Assembly: GCF_000613245.1 (NCBI RefSeq)
Contig: NZ_HG964937.1
Location: forward strand, 1,612,523 to 1,676,522
Length of the DNA: 64,000 nucleotides
Direction of reading: 5' to 3'
Source: Mycobacterium asiaticum DSM 44297
GTDB taxonomy: Bacteria > Actinomycetota > Actinomycetes > Mycobacteriales > Mycobacteriaceae
Shown: positions 61,763 to 64,000 of the stretch, in pieces
Layout of the letters: each line of letters starts with the position of its first letter
How positions within the stretch are numbered: the stretch's first letter is position 1
Notes under the pieces: model-generated
The model's database searches: none
The model's input: the letters and a program-made list of their open reading frames with translations, nothing else
Told to the model about the DNA's origin: nothing
Program-made: the position numbers and the translations under genes

Positions 61763-62839
61763 ATGGGCCTGTTGCGGTTCCTGTGGCGCCGTGTGCTGGC
61801 ATTCGACCGCATCGGCTCACGAATCCCACAGCTGATCGGAGTCTGGCTGCTGGAATTGCTCTTCGCGCTGCCGTTGACATTCTTCATCGGGAAAGTCATC
61901 GATATTCACGGCGCGTTCGGCGTGGCGGGCACGCACGAGCGGCTCGACGGAGTGTTCTGGGCAGCGTTGGCGGTTTCGCTGTTCTTCGGGTTCCTGTTCG
62001 TGCGGTCACTGCTGAAACCCCGCGTGGTCGAGGGGTCGTGGACCCCGACCGTGCATGCGGACTTCGGCTCGCTGTCGGTCTACGGCGGCAACAAGGCCTG
62101 GACGGTGACCTACCCCTACCTGACCAGCCACCCGTCCTACGCTCTGCTGTTGCTGCTGACGGCGCCTATCCCAGCGGTGATGTTCGCGGCAACGCTCAAC
62201 CAGGGCGACAGCACCTTCTACTTCCGTGTGTCCGGCATCGTCGGGTTGACCATCCTGGCGTGTATGGCGTTCGCGCGCGTCATCACCTGGTACGTCCTGC
62301 GGGTCGGGCGTCGCGCACTCGACGAGCAACTGCGCGGTTCGCCCATATCGCAGCGACGGCTGGGCTGGGAGATCGCCTGGAAACCGGTGCTCGTTCTGGT
62401 CGCGCTGATTTACACGATCGTCTGTCTCCCGCTGGGGCTGATGTGGCTGAAGGAGGAACGCACCATCGCCGCGCTGCCCATCGCCACCGTCGCTGACGCC
62501 GAGCATCCCGGTGACTACCGCCGGGTGGAAGGGATGGTGGCGTCCGAACCCGTCTACTGGGCGCCGCACGGCACCGGCCGCGGAGGAAACAACTATGCGG
62601 GTGCCGGGGTGCTGGTGACGTTGCCCTCGGGAGGCGAAGCGCTGTTGCTCGCCGAAGCGCTGTCGGTCCCCGACTTCAAAGGCATGATGGCCGACGTCCA
62701 TGGCGGCGCCCTGACGGCCACTGGGAAGGTCATCGACGACATCACCAGCGTGCAACGCGAGTACTACGGCTTCGACGAAAATGCCTTCGCGCAGCCCGCT
62801 TCCGGTGGCCGGGTGCTGCTGTTGCTGTCTAACCCATAG
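61763..62839 (+). CDS. Membrane protein of unknown function
   Basis: 358 residues. Five or more membrane helices lie at about residues 20-40, 65-85, 125-145, 150-175 and 205-225. A soluble C-terminal domain of some 120 residues starts near TIAALPIATVADAEHPGDYR and looks like an OB-type barrel (RVEGMVASEPVYWAPHGTG, GGEALLLAEALSVPDF). I do not recognise the family. ATG 61763 begins GLLRFLWRRVLAFDRIG. It is divergent from the MmpL gene and followed by a lipoprotein gene on the same strand. Confidence 0.72.
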   Translation: MGLLRFLWRRVLAFDRIGSRIPQLIGVWLLELLFALPLTFFIGKVIDIHGAFGVAGTHERLDGVFWAALAVSLFFGFLFVRSLLKPRVVEGSWTPTVHADFGSLSVYGGNKAWTVTYPYLTSHPSYALLLLLTAPIPAVMFAATLNQGDSTFYFRVSGIVGLTILACMAFARVITWYVLRVGRRALDEQLRGSPISQRRLGWEIAWKPVLVLVALIYTIVCLPLGLMWLKEERTIAALPIATVADAEHPGDYRRVEGMVASEPVYWAPHGTGRGGNNYAGAGVLVTLPSGGEALLLAEALSVPDFKGMMADVHGGALTATGKVIDDITSVQREYYGFDENAFAQPASGGRVLLLLSNP

Positions 62840-62947
62840 CGAATGGCGGGCCGGATTGCCGGATTCGGCCGCGCATGTGTCGTACGGTTCTCACCAGGTC
62901 CCGGGCAGACCGTCGACGCGCCGCGCCATCCTGAAGGGAGCTGACGA

Positions 62948-63820
62948 ATGAGCAGGCCAGTCGTTGTCGTCGTGGCATGCGCCGCGCTGCTGCTAGCGGC
63001 CGGGTGTAGCAAGCCCAAGACGCATCAGTCGGAGCAACGAACACCGGCGGCCGAGACGTCGGCGGCGTCCTCGCAATCCGAACCGTCGAACGAACCGGCG
63101 GCAGTGGGCAAGATGACCTTCCGCTACGAGCCCGCCGACACGCCCGATGCGCAACGCGGTCGCCAGATGATGGTCGAGGCAAAGCTATTGGAGAGCGTGG
63201 CCGGCCACGTCAACGACACGCTCAACCTGCCGCACGACGTGGCCGCCGTGGGCAAGCAGTGCGGCGAGGCCAATGACTACTGGGATCCCAACGTCAACGA
63301 GATTCAGCTCTGCTACGAAGACATCCAGCAGAGCGAACAACGCTTTGCCAACAACGGAAACCAGGAGGCGGTGACGGCCGCCGTCAACGCGACGATCTCC
63401 GGCTTCTACCACGAACTCGGTCACGCCACGTTGGGCATCTACGAGCTGGCTTTCACCGGGCGCGAGGAGGACGTGGCCGACCAGTTGTCCGCGTTCGAGC
63501 TGCTGGCCCCCGGCGCCGACGGTAAGCCCTATCCCAACGGGGTACGGATCGCGATGGACACCGCCGCGGACTGGAAGTTGAGCGCCAAGGAGGCCGGCGA
63601 CGCCAATGAACTGCCCTTCTGGGACGGGCATTCGATGGACATCACCCGGATGTACAACTGGGAGTGCTGGATCTACGGGTCGGACACCACGGCCAATGCC
63701 GGCATCGTCACGTCTGGGGACCTGCCCGAGGATCGCGCCGGCAACTGCGAGGATGAGTTCCAGAACATGTCCAGGGCGTGGCAGCAGATGCTCGGCCCGC
63801 ACCTGAAGAAGCCGAGCTGA
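62948..63820 (+). CDS. Lipoprotein with HExxH metallopeptidase motif (DUF4344-like)
   Basis: 290 residues. The signal peptide (VVVVVACAALLLAAGCS) ends in the lipobox LAAGC, so the mature protein is lipid-anchored at Cys20 outside the membrane. A Ser/Glu/Pro-rich linker follows. The domain contains FYHELGHATLG, an HExxH zinc site, with REEDVADQL further on as a likely third-ligand region. Cysteines CGEANDYW, LCYED, WECW and NCEDEF suggest disulphides. This fits the DUF4344 metallopeptidase family; substrate unknown. GGGAGCTG precedes the ATG. Confidence 0.85.
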   Translation: MSRPVVVVVACAALLLAAGCSKPKTHQSEQRTPAAETSAASSQSEPSNEPAAVGKMTFRYEPADTPDAQRGRQMMVEAKLLESVAGHVNDTLNLPHDVAAVGKQCGEANDYWDPNVNEIQLCYEDIQQSEQRFANNGNQEAVTAAVNATISGFYHELGHATLGIYELAFTGREEDVADQLSAFELLAPGADGKPYPNGVRIAMDTAADWKLSAKEAGDANELPFWDGHSMDITRMYNWECWIYGSDTTANAGIVTSGDLPEDRAGNCEDEFQNMSRAWQQMLGPHLKKPS

Positions 63821-63898
63821 CCCGGAGTTCATGCAGTATTCAGGCATTCGTGGGACTGCGCTGGTGGACCGCACACACATGCCGGATTTCCTCACGGT

Positions 63899-64000
63899 AT
63901 GCGGGTGGTTCAGGTAGCCAACTTTTACGGGCCTCGTTCCGGCGGGCTGCGCACCGCGGTGGACCGACTGGGCGCCGAGTACTGCGCGGCCGGCCACGAG
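63899..64000 (+). CDS. pimC: PimC-like alpha-mannosyltransferase, first 34 codons (runs off the right edge)
   Basis: The 34 visible residues (MRVVQVANFYGPRSGGLRTA, then VDRLGAEYCAAGHE) match the N-terminus of PimC, a GT4 GDP-mannose-dependent mannosyltransferase that adds a third mannose to phosphatidylinositol mannosides. In M. tuberculosis CDC1551 this gene is in RvD2 and is missing from H37Rv. Identification rests on this short stretch, which has the GT4 donor-loop pattern GPRSGGLRT. The remaining 300-odd codons lie outside the window. Confidence 0.7.
   Translation, partial: MRVVQVANFYGPRSGGLRTAVDRLGAEYCAAGHE

Noticed and set aside
1..64000. tRNA, rRNA or a replication origin
   Set aside because: I saw no cloverleaf-like run, rRNA segment or DnaA-box cluster by eye; a tRNAscan or Infernal search would settle it.

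Overview
The window is chromosomal DNA of a slow-growing Mycobacterium. It is GC-rich, codes densely on both strands, and carries ESX-5 secretion genes, a PE_PGRS gene, a UsfY-like protein, a WS/DGAT wax-ester/triacylglycerol synthase, an MmpL protein, a degenerate REP13E12-type gene and the start of a PimC-like mannosyltransferase. ESX-5 and PE_PGRS genes are typical of slow growers. All ortholog assignments rest on recall of M. tuberculosis proteins and were not searched here.

Layout. 1-7.8 kb: eccC5 (running off the left edge) and eccB5, divergent from malQ, which is coupled to a SnoaL-like gene. 7.9-13.8 kb: a small UsfY-like membrane protein behind a SigF-type promoter, an SRPBCC protein, a cytochrome b/molybdopterin fusion, two conserved hypotheticals and a DUF4407 membrane protein. 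13.8-23.5 kb: a block matching the M. tuberculosis Rv1778c-Rv1768 neighbourhood. It holds cyp144 with a TetR gene, a PhlG-type hydrolase with a berberine-bridge-type flavoenzyme controlled by a divergent IclR gene, an ANTAR protein, L-gulono-1,4-lactone dehydrogenase, an alanine-racemase-like protein and a PE_PGRS protein.

23.6-34.6 kb: an accessory catabolic cluster. It contains a class III CoA-transferase, a mycofactocin-type SDR, a TPP-dependent 2-oxoacid dehydrogenase E1 alpha/beta pair, a free-standing 78-residue lipoyl protein, two atypical crotonases, an acyl-CoA synthetase, a frameshifted Rieske oxygenase and a 3-ketosteroid dehydrogenase-like flavoprotein. There is no E2 core and no E3. 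The coupled gene starts suggest one transcription unit that activates, oxidises and cleaves an alicyclic or terpenoid/steroid-like compound (inference).

34.8-40.3 kb: a DEAD-box helicase, a methyltransferase, a TetR regulator, a broken REP13E12-type gene and a conserved gene of unknown function. A 14-bp dyad recurs twice upstream of the TetR gene and twice upstream of the unknown gene. 40.5-49.4 kb: a cyclase/NB-ARC/LuxR regulator divergent from a P450, an LLM flavin oxidoreductase, and a P450-ferredoxin-YbjQ operon. 49.4-57.8 kb: a membrane adenylate cyclase behind a wax-ester synthase (Rv1760-like), then an aromatic-type flavin monooxygenase divergent from a LuxR regulator coupled to an ABM-domain membrane protein. 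57.8-64 kb: an SDR coupled to an MmpL transporter whose conserved proton-relay Asp-Tyr pairs are both replaced, a membrane protein, an HExxH lipoprotein and the start of pimC. This last stretch resembles the RvD2 region that M. tuberculosis H37Rv lost.
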